Of a stretch of DNA of 64,000 nt, positions 34,879 through 43,957 are shown piece after piece; within the stretch, counting starts at the first letter, position 1; the number at the start of each line of letters is the position of its first letter. Position numbers and translations under genes: made by a program. The stretch covers positions 62,001 to 126,000 of the forward strand of contig NZ_BMCM01000005.1 of NCBI RefSeq assembly GCF_014635185.1, given 5' to 3'. Under the pieces are notes generated by a model. It did not search any database. It worked only from the letters and a program-made list of their open reading frames with translations, and was not told the origin of the DNA. The stretch is from Microbacterium murale (lineage in GTDB: Bacteria > Actinomycetota > Actinomycetes > Actinomycetales > Microbacteriaceae).

Positions 34879-36597
34879 GTGGGAGACCTCCAAACACTCT
34901 CAGGACCGATCGTGGTCCTGCTCATGCTGCTGTTCTTCGGCGGCAGCCTCTACATGTCGATCCGCATCTCCCGCAAGAAGGAGAACGCCGACGGCTACAT
35001 GACGGGCGGCGGCAAGATCGGATTCGGCATCTCCGCCGCATCCATGACCGCGACCTGGATATGGGCGTCATCGATGTACGCCTCAGCCACGTCCGGTTAC
35101 ACCTACGGCATCTCCGGCCCCATCCACTACGGGCTCTGGGGTGCGCTGATGATCCTGCTCATCTACCCCTTCGGCCGTCGCATCCGCAAGGTCGCTCCCA
35201 AGGCGCACACGATCGCCGAGGTCATGTTCGCGCGGCACGGCCGCTCCAGCCAGCTCATGCTCGCCGGCTCCAACGTGCTCGGCAGCCTGATCAGCCTCAC
35301 ATCGAACCTGATCGCCGGCGGTGCGCTGATCGCGATGCTGTCGCCGTTCACCTTCACGCAGGGAATCGTCGCGATCGCGATCGGCGTTCTGGCGTACACG
35401 CTGTGGTCCGGCTTCCGCGCATCGGTGCTGACCGACTTCGCGCAGGTACTGGCGATGCTCGGCGCGGTGGCCATCATCATCCCGGTGATCTTCTTCGCCG
35501 CCGGCGGGCCCGACCTGTTCGTCACCGGAGCATCCAACCTGACACCGCAGCAGGGCGACTTCTTCTCGTCCGACGCGTTCTTCAACCAGGGCGCACCGTA
35601 CATCGCCGCTGTGCTCGCCTACGCGATCGGCAACCAGACCATCGCGCAGCGACTGTTCGCCGTGCGTGAGGACCTGATCAAGAAGACCTTCATCACCGCG
35701 ACCGTCGGCTACGGCGCCACCATCATCGGCGTCGGAATGCTGGGCGTCATCGCCCTCTACGCCGGCATCCAGCCGATGGACGGCGACGTCAACAACCTGA
35801 TCCCGCAGATGGCCGCGACCTACCTCAGCCCGCTCCTGATCTGCGTGTTCTTCGTCATGATCATCGGCTCGCTGTCGTCGACGGCGGATGCCGACATGAC
35901 GGCGCTCTCGTCGATCATGATGGCCGACATCTACGGCCAGAACATCGCGGGCAAGAAGAACGCCAACCCGAAGACGATGCTGCTCGTGGGGCGACTGACC
36001 ATGGTCGGTGCGACAGCGGCGGCACTCGGCTTCGCGTCGATGCAGTTCAACATCCTCGACCTGCTGGTGTTCGTCGGCGCGATGTGGGGCGCACTCGTCT
36101 TCCCGGTGATCGCGAGCTTCTACTGGAACCGCGTCACCAACGTGGCCTTCAGCGTCGCAGTGGTCGCTGCCCTCGCCGCGTTCCTCCCTGTGCGCTTCGA
36201 GTGGGTCGATCTGTCGGGCGGGCTCGGCATCGTCAGCGACGTGCTGTCGGTGATCGGCATCGGGGTGGTGCTGGCACTCATGTCGTTCGGGTTCTTCGGG
36301 CTCAGAGTCGCCATCGGCGTCGGAGCAGTCTCGATCGTGGCATCCGCTCCGTTCGCGATCGGCTTCCTGCACACCTACCCGGTGCTGTCGGGATCGCTCG
36401 TGGCCTACGCGGTCAGCACGATCGTGTGCGTCGCGATCACGATGCTGAACAAGACCAGACGGTTCGACTTCGAACTCATCAAGCAGCGCACCGGTGAGTT
36501 CGACACCGCGGACACCGAGATCCTGATCGCGACCGAGAGCGCGATCAACGACGCGGAACCGGCCGGAGACGGCGCACTCGCAGGAAAGGACGCATGA
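34879..36597 (+). CDS. Sodium:solute symporter (SSS family)
   Basis: A 572-residue membrane protein with about 13 hydrophobic segments. The SSS hallmarks include YMTGGGKIGFGISAASMTAT near the N-terminus, LWSGFRASVLTDFAQ, and IIGSLSSTADADMTALSSI, which supplies the Na2-site serines. The charged C-terminal tail (about 45 residues) is cytoplasmic. It resembles the urea/uncharacterised-solute branch more than the proline branch, but the substrate cannot be called. GTG start; the ribosome binding site is weak. Its stop overlaps a 44-residue membrane protein gene (ATGATG), a likely subunit. Confidence 0.92.
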   Translation: MGDLQTLSGPIVVLLMLLFFGGSLYMSIRISRKKENADGYMTGGGKIGFGISAASMTATWIWASSMYASATSGYTYGISGPIHYGLWGALMILLIYPFGRRIRKVAPKAHTIAEVMFARHGRSSQLMLAGSNVLGSLISLTSNLIAGGALIAMLSPFTFTQGIVAIAIGVLAYTLWSGFRASVLTDFAQVLAMLGAVAIIIPVIFFAAGGPDLFVTGASNLTPQQGDFFSSDAFFNQGAPYIAAVLAYAIGNQTIAQRLFAVREDLIKKTFITATVGYGATIIGVGMLGVIALYAGIQPMDGDVNNLIPQMAATYLSPLLICVFFVMIIGSLSSTADADMTALSSIMMADIYGQNIAGKKNANPKTMLLVGRLTMVGATAAALGFASMQFNILDLLVFVGAMWGALVFPVIASFYWNRVTNVAFSVAVVAALAAFLPVRFEWVDLSGGLGIVSDVLSVIGIGVVLALMSFGFFGLRVAIGVGAVSIVASAPFAIGFLHTYPVLSGSLVAYAVSTIVCVAITMLNKTRRFDFELIKQRTGEFDTADTEILIATESAINDAEPAGDGALAGKDA

Positions 36598-36728
36598 TGG
36601 AACTCATTCTCATGACCGCGTACGTGCTCGTGTGGCCAGTGATCGTCATCGGCGCACTCGCCGTGATCATCCGCGCCTTCGTGAAGGACGCCCGTGAAGC
36701 GAAGCGGGAAGGCCGTCAGATCATCTGA
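36594..36728 (+). CDS. Small single-span membrane protein, putative symporter small subunit
   Basis: A 44-residue protein: MMELILMTAYVLVWPVIVIG leads into a single transmembrane helix with the TAYVLVWP core, then a charged tail (KDAREAKREGRQII). Its ATG overlaps the symporter stop. Tiny partner proteins of this kind accompany some actinobacterial sodium symporters, comparable with the small MetS subunit of the MetP methionine/alanine importer. It probably stabilises or completes the symporter. Confidence 0.72.
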   Translation: MMELILMTAYVLVWPVIVIGALAVIIRAFVKDAREAKREGRQII

Positions 36729-36845
36729 TGGCCCCGAGGATGGGCGGCATCGGGGCGACCTGCTGTCGCCCATCCATCGTTCAGTGCCCACCCGCCGTTC
36801 GGTGCGATGATCAGATGGATCCCTATTAGAAAGGATGCTCCGCGG

Positions 36846-37214
36846 ATGACTGCCCCAGAACTGACACCCAACCCGACGAACCTCCCATCATTGCAGGAGC
36901 GTCTGCTGACGAAGGCGCGCGGGACCAACGCCCGTCGCGCCGCCGAGACTCTCTACGGTGGTCGGGATGCGATCCTGCGTCAGACCGCGATGGCGCTGCT
37001 CTCCGGTGCTGAGCTTCCCGAGCACGAGAGTCCGCCCGAGGCGACTCTGCAGTTGCTGACCGGTCGCGTGAGGCTGCGCGGCCTGAATCGGGAATGGCTG
37101 CTCGAGACGGGCGATCTCATCCCCATCCCGCCCGAGCGCCACAGCGTGACCGCAGTCGAGGACAGCGTACTCCTGCTGACCGTGCGACGAGCAGCGGCGG
37201 CGCAGGCCGGCTGA
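36846..37214 (+). CDS. Cupin-domain protein
   Basis: A 122-residue single-domain cupin. The second half shows LPEHESPPEATLQLLTGRVRL, then LLETGDLIPIPPERHSVTAVED, fitting the two cupin motifs, with the C-terminal His likely binding metal. The first motif has only HES rather than HxH, so metal binding may be weak. The N-terminal 35 residues are helical. Likely a small sensing or oxidative protein; function unknown. A frame opens at 36807, but ATG at 36846 after AGAAAGGA is preferred. Confidence 0.8.
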   Translation: MTAPELTPNPTNLPSLQERLLTKARGTNARRAAETLYGGRDAILRQTAMALLSGAELPEHESPPEATLQLLTGRVRLRGLNREWLLETGDLIPIPPERHSVTAVEDSVLLLTVRRAAAAQAG

Positions 37215-37239
37215 CCGACGCCGCCGCTGGTCGCATCGC

Positions 37240-38817
37240 TCAGCGATCGCGCAGCTGCTGCGCGATCTCCTCGTCCACGGTGCGGATCGTGGCGGTGTCG
37301 ATATCCGACAGTGCCGCCTCGAACCGCGCCTGACGGTGCTTGAGCCAGATGCCCAGCACGATGATCAGCACCATCGCGGAGTAGATCACGATCGAGATCG
37401 GGCTGTGCACCAGGTACAGCGCGTCACCCTGACTGATCGCCATGGCTTTGCGCAGCTGTTCCTCCGCCATCGGGCCGAGGATCGCTCCGACGACCATCGG
37501 CGAAACCGGGTATCCGTGGCGACGCATGAAGAACCCGATCACGCCGAGCAGCAGCAGCACGCCGATGTCGAAGATCGTGAAGTTCGCCGCGTACGCACCG
37601 AGCCCCGCGAACACCAGGATCCCCGCGTACAGGTACGGCCTCGGGATCTGCAGCACCTTGGCCCACATGCCCACCAGAGGCAGGTTGAGGATGATCAGCA
37701 CCACGTTGCCGATGTACAGGCTCGCGATCAATGCCCACACCAGCGCAGGCTGGCTGTCGAACAGCAGCGGGCCAGGGCGGATGCCGTAGGTCTGGAACGC
37801 CGAGATGATGATCGCGGCGGTCGCGGTGGTCGGCAGCCCCAGCGTCAGCAGCGGCACGAGCACACCAGCCGCGGCCGCGTTGTTCGCGGCCTCCGGTCCT
37901 GCCACTCCCTCGATCGCGCCCTTGCCGAACTGCTTCCGGTAGGGATCCTTCGCGAGCCGCTTCTCGGTCGCGTACGACAGGAACGTCGCGACGTCCGCGC
38001 CGCCGGCAGGGATCGCTCCGATGGGGAATCCGATCGCGGTGCCGCGCAGCCACGGCTTCCACGAGCGCTTCCAGTCGCTCTTCTTCATCCAGGAGCGCCA
38101 GTTGCCGGAGACGGGGATGATCGGCAGAGCCCCGCTGCGCAGCCGCGAGCCCACATAGAGCGCCTCGCCTACCGCGAACAGGCCGACCGCGACGATCACG
38201 ACATCGATCCCGTCACCCAGATTCGGGATGCTGAAGGTGAAGCGCGCCTGCCCGGTCAGGGTGTCTGTGCCGACCAGCCCGAGGAACAGGCCGATCGAGA
38301 GCGACACGATGCCACGGATCGGACTCGCCCCGAGCAGGGCGCCCACGGTGAGGAACGCCACGATCATCAACGCGAAGTAGTCGGCAGGTCCCAACGTCAC
38401 CGCGAAGTCGGCGATGAACGGTGCGAACAGCGTGAGCAGCGCGGTCGCGATCGTGCCGGCGATGAACGATCCGATCGCCGCTGTGGCCAGCGCGGCCGTG
38501 GCACGGCCCATCCTCGCCATCTTGTTGCCCTCGAGCGCCGTGACGATGGATGCCGATTCCCCTGGTGTGTTCAGCAGGATCGACGTCGTCGACCCGCCGT
38601 ACATGCCGCCGTAGTAGATGCCGGCGAACATGATGATCGCGCTCGTGACGTCCAGCGTGTACGTGAGCGGCAGCAGCAGCGCCACAGTCATCGCCGGCCC
38701 GATGCCGGGGAGCACGCCCACCGCGGTGCCGAGGAGCACGCCGATGAATGCGAACATCAGGTACTGCGGCTGCAGCGCTGTCGCGAAGCCGTCCATAAGC
38801 AGTTGCAGGCTATCCAC
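37240..38817 (-). CDS. tctA: Tripartite tricarboxylate transporter, large permease TctA
   Basis: A 525-residue membrane protein with about 12 segments. Diagnostic parts are [39 protein letters not shown] and [19 protein letters not shown], the duplicated TctA core that binds the carboxylate. GTG start overlaps the tctB stop by 8 bp. It is last in the operon tctC-tctB-tctA and works with the periplasmic-type binding lipoprotein TctC to import citrate-like acids with sodium. Confidence 0.95.
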   Translation of the reverse strand: MDSLQLLMDGFATALQPQYLMFAFIGVLLGTAVGVLPGIGPAMTVALLLPLTYTLDVTSAIIMFAGIYYGGMYGGSTTSILLNTPGESASIVTALEGNKMARMGRATAALATAAIGSFIAGTIATALLTLFAPFIADFAVTLGPADYFALMIVAFLTVGALLGASPIRGIVSLSIGLFLGLVGTDTLTGQARFTFSIPNLGDGIDVVIVAVGLFAVGEALYVGSRLRSGALPIIPVSGNWRSWMKKSDWKRSWKPWLRGTAIGFPIGAIPAGGADVATFLSYATEKRLAKDPYRKQFGKGAIEGVAGPEAANNAAAAGVLVPLLTLGLPTTATAAIIISAFQTYGIRPGPLLFDSQPALVWALIASLYIGNVVLIILNLPLVGMWAKVLQIPRPYLYAGILVFAGLGAYAANFTIFDIGVLLLLGVIGFFMRRHGYPVSPMVVGAILGPMAEEQLRKAMAISQGDALYLVHSPISIVIYSAMVLIIVLGIWLKHRQARFEAALSDIDTATIRTVDEEIAQQLRDR

Positions 38818-39373
38818 CGAGCACCCCCGAACTCTGGATCAGGTTCGGCAGGATCGTGCCGAACGGCGGCAGGGAAAGTCCGAGCAGATTGCCGAACAGC
38901 AGCTGCGTCAGCACTCCGAGTCCGAGTCCGAGCAGGAGCGCCTTCCACCAGCTCGATGAGCCCAGCGCCATCGATGCACCGGTGAAGAGCACGACCACTG
39001 CGGCCGGCCACCCGGCGATCGGGATCACGATCATGAGGGACGCGAACGCCAGAGCGAGGAAGATCACCGTCTTCCAGGACGTCCGCGCCTCGGTGTCGAC
39101 ATCCTCGCCCTCATCCGGCGCGCCCACGTCGCCACGCAGCACCGCGACGAACGCCGCGAGCGACGACAGCAGCATGAGACCGGTGACCGCGTACGGCACC
39201 ACACGCGCGCCGAGCACGTTCGAGGATCCGACCGGCTCGCGGATGAAGCCCGTCATCACGAGCGCGACCACCGAGAACACGATGATCACACCGATGAAGA
39301 CGAGCTCCCCGAGCCTGCGCGACCGAGGAGCGCCGGCGATCGCCGACGCTCCCGTCGTGATCTGATTCGTCAT
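38810..39373 (-). CDS. tctB: Tripartite tricarboxylate transporter, small permease TctB
   Basis: A 187-residue protein with four membrane segments, including [20 protein letters not shown] at the first, and [16 protein letters not shown], the typical TctB phrase. It is poorly conserved across species, but position between tctC and tctA fixes the call. It overlaps both neighbours (ATGA with tctC, 8 bp with tctA). Confidence 0.9.
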   Translation of the reverse strand: MTNQITTGASAIAGAPRSRRLGELVFIGVIIVFSVVALVMTGFIREPVGSSNVLGARVVPYAVTGLMLLSSLAAFVAVLRGDVGAPDEGEDVDTEARTSWKTVIFLALAFASLMIVIPIAGWPAAVVVLFTGASMALGSSSWWKALLLGLGLGVLTQLLFGNLLGLSLPPFGTILPNLIQSSGVLGG

Positions 39374-40404
39374 TCGATCAGGCCGATCGTCTTGAGCGTC
39401 TCCTTCGTCGTGGAGATGTCGCCTTCCAGGAACGTGGAGAACTCATCGCCCACGAGGAACGCATCGGTCCAGCCGTTGGTCTCGAGGATCTCGGTCCACG
39501 CAGCGCTGTCGTGCACCGACGTCACCAGCTCCTCCAGCGCCTTCTTCTCGTCGTCCGAGATGTCGCCGGGTGCGATGAGCCCCCGCCAGTTGGTGACGAC
39601 CAGATCGACGCCCTCGTCGATGAGGGTCGGGACCTCCGGCAGCAGCAGCGCCGGTTCGCCCGACGACACGGCCAGCGCCTTCAGGTCGCCTGCCTCGACC
39701 TGCTGCGAGAACTCGCCCACGCCCGAGATGCCCGCCTGCACCTGACCGCCCAGCAGCATCGTGAGCGCCTCGCCACCACCCGAGTTGGCGATGTAGTTGA
39801 GGGTGCTCGGCACATCCGCAGCATCCACGCCGGCGTCGGTGAGCAGCAGCGCCGCGAGGATGTGGTCGATGCCGCCGGCCGAGCCGCCGGTGACGGCCAT
39901 GCCGGCGCCTTCGTCCACCCAGGCGTCGATGAAGTCCTCCAGGGTGTCGTGCGGGCTGTCCTTCGGCACGACGATCACCAGCGGTTCTTCCGTGAGCTTC
40001 GCGATCGGAGTCATGTCCTCGATCCGCACGTCCGATGCGTTCGTCTCGACCGCACCGACCATCACGCTGCCTGTGATCATGAGCGTGTTCGGGTCCCCCT
40101 CCGTGGCAAGCGACGCGAGTCCTACGGTGCCGCCGGCTCCGCCGATGTTCGACACCGGCGCCGACGAGACCAGCGACTCGTCGCTGAGCGCCTGGCCGAA
40201 GGCACGCGCGGTCTGGTCCCATCCACCGCCAGGGTCGGCCGGCGCGATCACCGCGACGCTGTCGATGCTCGACCCGCCGCCGTCACCACCGGAGCCTCCG
40301 CCTCCCGCAGTCGGTGTTCCAGTGCATGCGGCCAGTCCCAGTGCGACGACGCCGACGACCGCGCCGAGCGCCAGCCGAGTACGCGTGCGAGTGTGCTGTG
40401 TCAT
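39370..40404 (-). CDS. tctC: Tripartite tricarboxylate transporter substrate-binding lipoprotein TctC
   Basis: A 344-residue extracytoplasmic receptor. A lipoprotein signal ends in LAAC with the Cys at 27, then a Gly/Ser linker. The mature part shows IAPADPGGGWDQTARAFGQAL, NIGGAGGTVGL and LVIVVPKDSPHDTLEDFI, typical of TctC/BugT proteins. It has a very strong ribosome binding site (GAGGAGGAG). It is first in the operon and is transcribed away from the citA-like kinase, which probably induces it. Confidence 0.95.
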   Translation of the reverse strand: MTQHTRTRTRLALGAVVGVVALGLAACTGTPTAGGGGSGGDGGGSSIDSVAVIAPADPGGGWDQTARAFGQALSDESLVSSAPVSNIGGAGGTVGLASLATEGDPNTLMITGSVMVGAVETNASDVRIEDMTPIAKLTEEPLVIVVPKDSPHDTLEDFIDAWVDEGAGMAVTGGSAGGIDHILAALLLTDAGVDAADVPSTLNYIANSGGGEALTMLLGGQVQAGISGVGEFSQQVEAGDLKALAVSSGEPALLLPEVPTLIDEGVDLVVTNWRGLIAPGDISDDEKKALEELVTSVHDSAAWTEILETNGWTDAFLVGDEFSTFLEGDISTTKETLKTIGLIE

Positions 40405-40496
40405 GAACTCCTCCTCGAGTCCTTCCGCCCGACGCCGATGCCGGGAGCAGGTGACGCGAGCCTAGAACCGCGGGCATCGCCGGTTCGGCTTGTGTT

Positions 40497-40513
40497 CAGA
40501 ACCGTGAATTCTG
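40497..40513. promoter_or_regulatory. Candidate operator between tctC and the kinase gene
   Basis: Inverted repeat CAGAA-N7-TTCTG in the 159-bp divergent gap. It is a candidate binding site for the CitB-like regulator; evidence is only the symmetry and position. Confidence 0.25.
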
Positions 40514-40551
40514 GTCATTTCGTAACCGACATCGGTCCGCCACCGCTCGCT

Positions 40552-40557
40552 TAGCAT
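40552..40557 (+). promoter_or_regulatory. -10 box of the kinase-regulator operon (leaderless)
   Basis: TAGCAT, 6 nt (GGGTAC), GTG at 40564. No Shine-Dalgarno is present. Confidence 0.5.
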
Positions 40558-40563
40558 GGGTAC

Positions 40564-42159
40564 GTGGTGAAGGCGATGACGCTCCGCACGCAGCTCGTGC
40601 TGCTGCAGGTCGTCATCGTGCTCGCGATCGTTCTCACGGCTGGACTCGCCGCGATGCTGATGCAGGAGCGACAGATCCGCGAGGCGTCGCAGGAGCGCAT
40701 GGTCGCGGTGGCGCAGTCCGTCGCCCAACTGCCGACGATCGTCGAGGCCTACCGGTCGCCCGACCCGGCCGCGGTGATCCAGCCGATCGCCGAGCTGATC
40801 CGCGATTCGTCGAACGTGGCGTACGTCGTGGTGACCGACGACGAGGGCATCCGCTACTCGCATCCGAACCCGGATCGCATCGGCGAGCCCGTCTCGACCG
40901 ACCCGAGCGTCGCGCTGTCCGGCGAGACGTACGTCGGCACCCAGACCGGCACCCTCGGCGAATCGTGGCGTGTGAAGGTTCCGGTGTTCGACGCCGACAG
41001 GATCGTGATCGGTCAGGTCTCCGTCGGAATTCTGGAATCCGACATCCGCGCAGACTTCCTCGGCGACATCACCGGGTTCCTCCTCGCGCTCGGCGTCGCC
41101 ACGGTGATCGGAGTGATCGCGGCGACCGGAGTCGCCCGGATGGTGCGCCGCCGCATCTACGGACTCGAACCTGAAGACATCCGTGGTCTGCTCGAGACGA
41201 GAGAGGCCACGCTGCACGGCATCCGCGAGGGCATGCTCGCCCTCGACGAGCACGGAGTGGTCTCCCTGTGCAATGACGCTGCCGCCCGGCTGCTGGGGCT
41301 CTCCGGCCCCGCAGAGGCCATCGGCCGTCCGGCGCCGGAGCTGCTGGACGGACTGGCCGCCCTGATCGCCGAGACCGAGGTCGAAGACGATGCCGCCCCG
41401 CAGCGCCTCGTGCTGTCCGGAGAGCGCGTGCTGGTCGCGAGAGCCGCCCCCGTGCGCGTGCAGGACAGGCGCGTCGGCACCGTGGTGACCCTGATGGACC
41501 GGACAGAGCTCGATCGTGCGCTGCGGGAGCTCGCCGGCGCGCAGAGCCTCGCGGAGGGTCTGCGCGCGCAGCAGCATGAGTTCTCGAACACGCTGCACAC
41601 GATCAGCGGCCTGATCGAGCTGGGTGAGTTCGAAGCCGCCCGCCGCGTGGTCGATCGTGCCGGCGACGGCGGCGCGCTGAGCCGCCTGGATGCGCCGGAC
41701 GGCGTGCAGGACATCGAGCTGGCCGCGATCCTGCTGGCCAAGCGCGCACGGGCGCGCGAACTGGGCGTGGCGCTCTCGATCTCGGACGACAGTCACCTCC
41801 CCGCCCGGCCCGGCGACGGCGATCTGGGTACGGTGGTTGGCAATCTTCTGGACAATGCTCTGGATGCCGCGGGTCGCGGCGGTCACGTCGTCATCTCGAT
41901 CGCGCAGACCGAGGACGGCGGCATCCGCATCTGCGTCGAGGACGACGGGCCGGGCGTGCCGATGGAACGGCGCGGCGACGTGTTCCGCCTCGGTTACTCG
42001 ACCAAGAGCGATGACCGACAGCGCGGGTACGGGCTGACGCTGGTGGCTCGTGTCGTCGAGCGTCTCGGCGGTTCGATCGAGCTCTCCCCCGCCGACAACG
42101 GCGGTGCGCGCTTCACCGTGCGGATCCAGGCGGCTGCGCTCATGGAGGCACGGGCATGA
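40564..42159 (+). CDS. CitA/DcuS-type sensor histidine kinase
   Basis: A 531-residue membrane sensor. TM1 (about 13-33) and TM2 (about 177-198) bracket an extracytoplasmic PAS-like/sCache domain with the family's SNVAYVVVTDDEGIRYSHP. Then come a cytoplasmic PAS domain, the SpoOB-type H box QQHEFSNTLHTISGL (His near 338), and an ATPase domain (GNLLDNALDAA, DDGPGVP, GYGLTLV). CitA/DcuS kinases sense di- and tricarboxylates, and this gene is divergent from tctCBA, so a citrate-type ligand is likely. It overlaps the regulator gene by 4 bp. Confidence 0.93.
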   Translation: MVKAMTLRTQLVLLQVVIVLAIVLTAGLAAMLMQERQIREASQERMVAVAQSVAQLPTIVEAYRSPDPAAVIQPIAELIRDSSNVAYVVVTDDEGIRYSHPNPDRIGEPVSTDPSVALSGETYVGTQTGTLGESWRVKVPVFDADRIVIGQVSVGILESDIRADFLGDITGFLLALGVATVIGVIAATGVARMVRRRIYGLEPEDIRGLLETREATLHGIREGMLALDEHGVVSLCNDAAARLLGLSGPAEAIGRPAPELLDGLAALIAETEVEDDAAPQRLVLSGERVLVARAAPVRVQDRRVGTVVTLMDRTELDRALRELAGAQSLAEGLRAQQHEFSNTLHTISGLIELGEFEAARRVVDRAGDGGALSRLDAPDGVQDIELAAILLAKRARARELGVALSISDDSHLPARPGDGDLGTVVGNLLDNALDAAGRGGHVVISIAQTEDGGIRICVEDDGPGVPMERRGDVFRLGYSTKSDDRQRGYGLTLVARVVERLGGSIELSPADNGGARFTVRIQAAALMEARA

Positions 42160-42839
42160 GCCGGTTGCGCACGCTCATCGTCGAAGACGACTTCGCCGTG
42201 GCGCACGTCACTCGGGGCTTCGTGGAACGGCATCCGCACTTCGAGGTCGTCGGCGTCGCGCCGACCGGAGCGGATGCCCTGCGTGCACTCGACGAGCTCG
42301 AACCGGACGTCATGCTTCTGGACGTGTATCTGCCCGACATGTCGGGCATCACCGTACTTCGGCGCGCCCGCGCCGCAGGTGCGCACGTCGAGGTCGTCGC
42401 CGTCACGGCAGCGCGCGATCTTGAGACGGTGCGCCGCGCCCGCGCCCACGGTGTGCATCACTACGTCGTGAAGCCCTTTCCCATGCGGACGCTGCACGAG
42501 CGGCTGGACGACGTGTGGCGCGTGCTCGCACGTGATGCCGAGTACACCGACACCGGGGAACTCGATCAGGCGAGCGTCGATGCACTCATGCGACGCGATG
42601 CGATCGCCATGGCGGGTCAGCGCAAGGGCGTCTCGCCCGTCACCCTCCAGCGCGTCGTTCAGGCGATGCAGGAGGGGCAAGAGCAGCTGTCCGCCAGTGA
42701 GCTCGCCGAGGTGCTCGGGATGTCACGGGTCAGCGCACGACGTTATCTCGAACGCCTGGTCGAGTCCGGGCTCGCCGTGAGTTCTCCGACGTACGGCGGG
42801 GTGGGCAGGCCGGAACTGCGGTATGCGCTTCGCGGGTGA
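42156..42839 (+). CDS. CitB/DcuR-type response regulator
   Basis: A 227-residue regulator. The receiver domain has VEDD at residues 9-12, the phospho-acceptor D56 in MLLDVYLPD, and KPF for the conserved Lys. A linker leads to a C-terminal helix-turn-helix (LSASELAEVLGMSRVSARRYL) of the CitB/DctR class. ATGA overlap with the kinase. It probably activates tctCBA when the kinase senses carboxylates. Confidence 0.93.
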   Translation: MSRLRTLIVEDDFAVAHVTRGFVERHPHFEVVGVAPTGADALRALDELEPDVMLLDVYLPDMSGITVLRRARAAGAHVEVVAVTAARDLETVRRARAHGVHHYVVKPFPMRTLHERLDDVWRVLARDAEYTDTGELDQASVDALMRRDAIAMAGQRKGVSPVTLQRVVQAMQEGQEQLSASELAEVLGMSRVSARRYLERLVESGLAVSSPTYGGVGRPELRYALRG

Positions 42840-42848
42840 CCGCGCGTC

Positions 42849-43538
42849 TCAACTGCCCGGCCGCACCGAGAGGTCGACGATCTGCGCATCACGCGGCAGA
42901 TCGAGAGCGGTCAGGATCGTGGTCGCCACTGAGTCAGGATCGATGAAGAGCTCGGGGTCGTAGTCGCGGCCCTCCTGCTGATGCACGCGTGCCTGCATCG
43001 GCGTCGACGTGCGACCGGGGAAGATCGACGTCACCCGCACGCCGCTGTCCGCCTCTTCTGCACGCAACGCGTCAGCGAGCGCCTTGAGTCCGTGCTTCGA
43101 GGCGGCGTAGGCAGACCAGTTCGCGTGAGCGCGCAGTCCGGCACCGGAGTTGACGAACACCACCTGACCGCGCGAGACACGCAGCACGGGAAGGAGCAGT
43201 CGCGTCAATTCGGCGGGTGCGACCAGGTTGACGGCCAGTTGCCGTTCCCACAGCGTCGGTGAGAGGTCTGCGACGCCGCCCAGGTCGACGACGCCCGCGA
43301 CATGCACGAGCGAATCGATGCGCTCAGGGAGGTTCTGCTTCGACAGCGCCCATGACAGACGACCGGGCTGGGCGAGATCGCCGACCAGAGTCGATGCGCC
43401 GGGGAACTGCGCCGCGATCTCACGCGCACGCCCGGCATCCCTGGCGAAGAGCACGAGCTCGTCGCCGCGATCCAGCAGCCGGCGGGCGAGAGCCGCACCG
43501 ATGCCGGATCCGGCGCCGGTGATCAGATGCACGCTCAT
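42849..43538 (-). CDS. Short-chain dehydrogenase/reductase
   Basis: A 229-residue classical SDR. TGAGSGIGAALARRLLDRGD is the NADP-binding loop, NSGAG the structural motif, and YAASKHGLKAL carries the catalytic Tyr and Lys. PGRTSTPM follows. Substrate unknown. It lies downstream of rsfS on the same strand (35-bp gap) and ends 9 bp from the convergent regulator gene. Confidence 0.92.
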   Translation of the reverse strand: MSVHLITGAGSGIGAALARRLLDRGDELVLFARDAGRAREIAAQFPGASTLVGDLAQPGRLSWALSKQNLPERIDSLVHVAGVVDLGGVADLSPTLWERQLAVNLVAPAELTRLLLPVLRVSRGQVVFVNSGAGLRAHANWSAYAASKHGLKALADALRAEEADSGVRVTSIFPGRTSTPMQARVHQQEGRDYDPELFIDPDSVATTILTALDLPRDAQIVDLSVRPGS

Positions 43539-43573
43539 GTCAGTTGCACGGGCAGGTCGCGACGGCCGTCATT

Positions 43574-43957
43574 TCAGACGCTGTCGGTCGTGGCGGTCTC
43601 GGCGACGTCGATCGGGACGACTGGGCAGTCCTTCCAGAGCCGCTCCAGGCCGTAGTAGACCCGCTCTTCACCGTGGAAGACGTGCACGATCAGGTCGCCG
43701 AAGTCCAGCAGCACCCAACGTGCCTCCTGACGGCCTTCGCGACGGACGCGCTTGTGACCGGCTTCCAGGAGCGTGTCCTCGATCTCATCGGCGATCGCGG
43801 CGACGTTGCGCTCGCTGTTGCCGGTGACGATGAGGAATATGTCCACGAGCGGCAGCGGCTCCGACACGTTCAACGCGACGAGATCCTCTCCGCCCTTGGA
43901 GATGGCGGCTGCCGCAGCGAGCTGCAGCATTTCTTCGGCATTTTCAGGTGATTGCAT
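43574..43957 (-). CDS. rsfS: Ribosomal silencing factor RsfS
   Basis: A 127-residue RsfS/Iojap protein that binds ribosomal protein L14 and blocks subunit joining in starvation. ALNVSEPLPLVDIFLIVTGNS and ARWVLLDFGDLIVHVFHGEER are the conserved core. Start overlaps the upstream stop by one base (TGATG). It closes the nadD-linked operon as in most bacteria. Confidence 0.95.
   Translation of the reverse strand: MQSPENAEEMLQLAAAAAISKGGEDLVALNVSEPLPLVDIFLIVTGNSERNVAAIADEIEDTLLEAGHKRVRREGRQEARWVLLDFGDLIVHVFHGEERVYYGLERLWKDCPVVPIDVAETATTDSV

Noticed and set aside
36729-36845. Terminator after the symporter small subunit (GGCGAC/GTCGCC hairpin near 36755-36771)
   Set aside because: The stem is short and no T-run follows, so it could not be called with confidence.
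36840-37214. Cupin gene as a transcription factor or sugar isomerase
   Set aside because: Only one short cupin domain is present with no DNA-binding region and an incomplete first metal motif, so no specific function is claimed.
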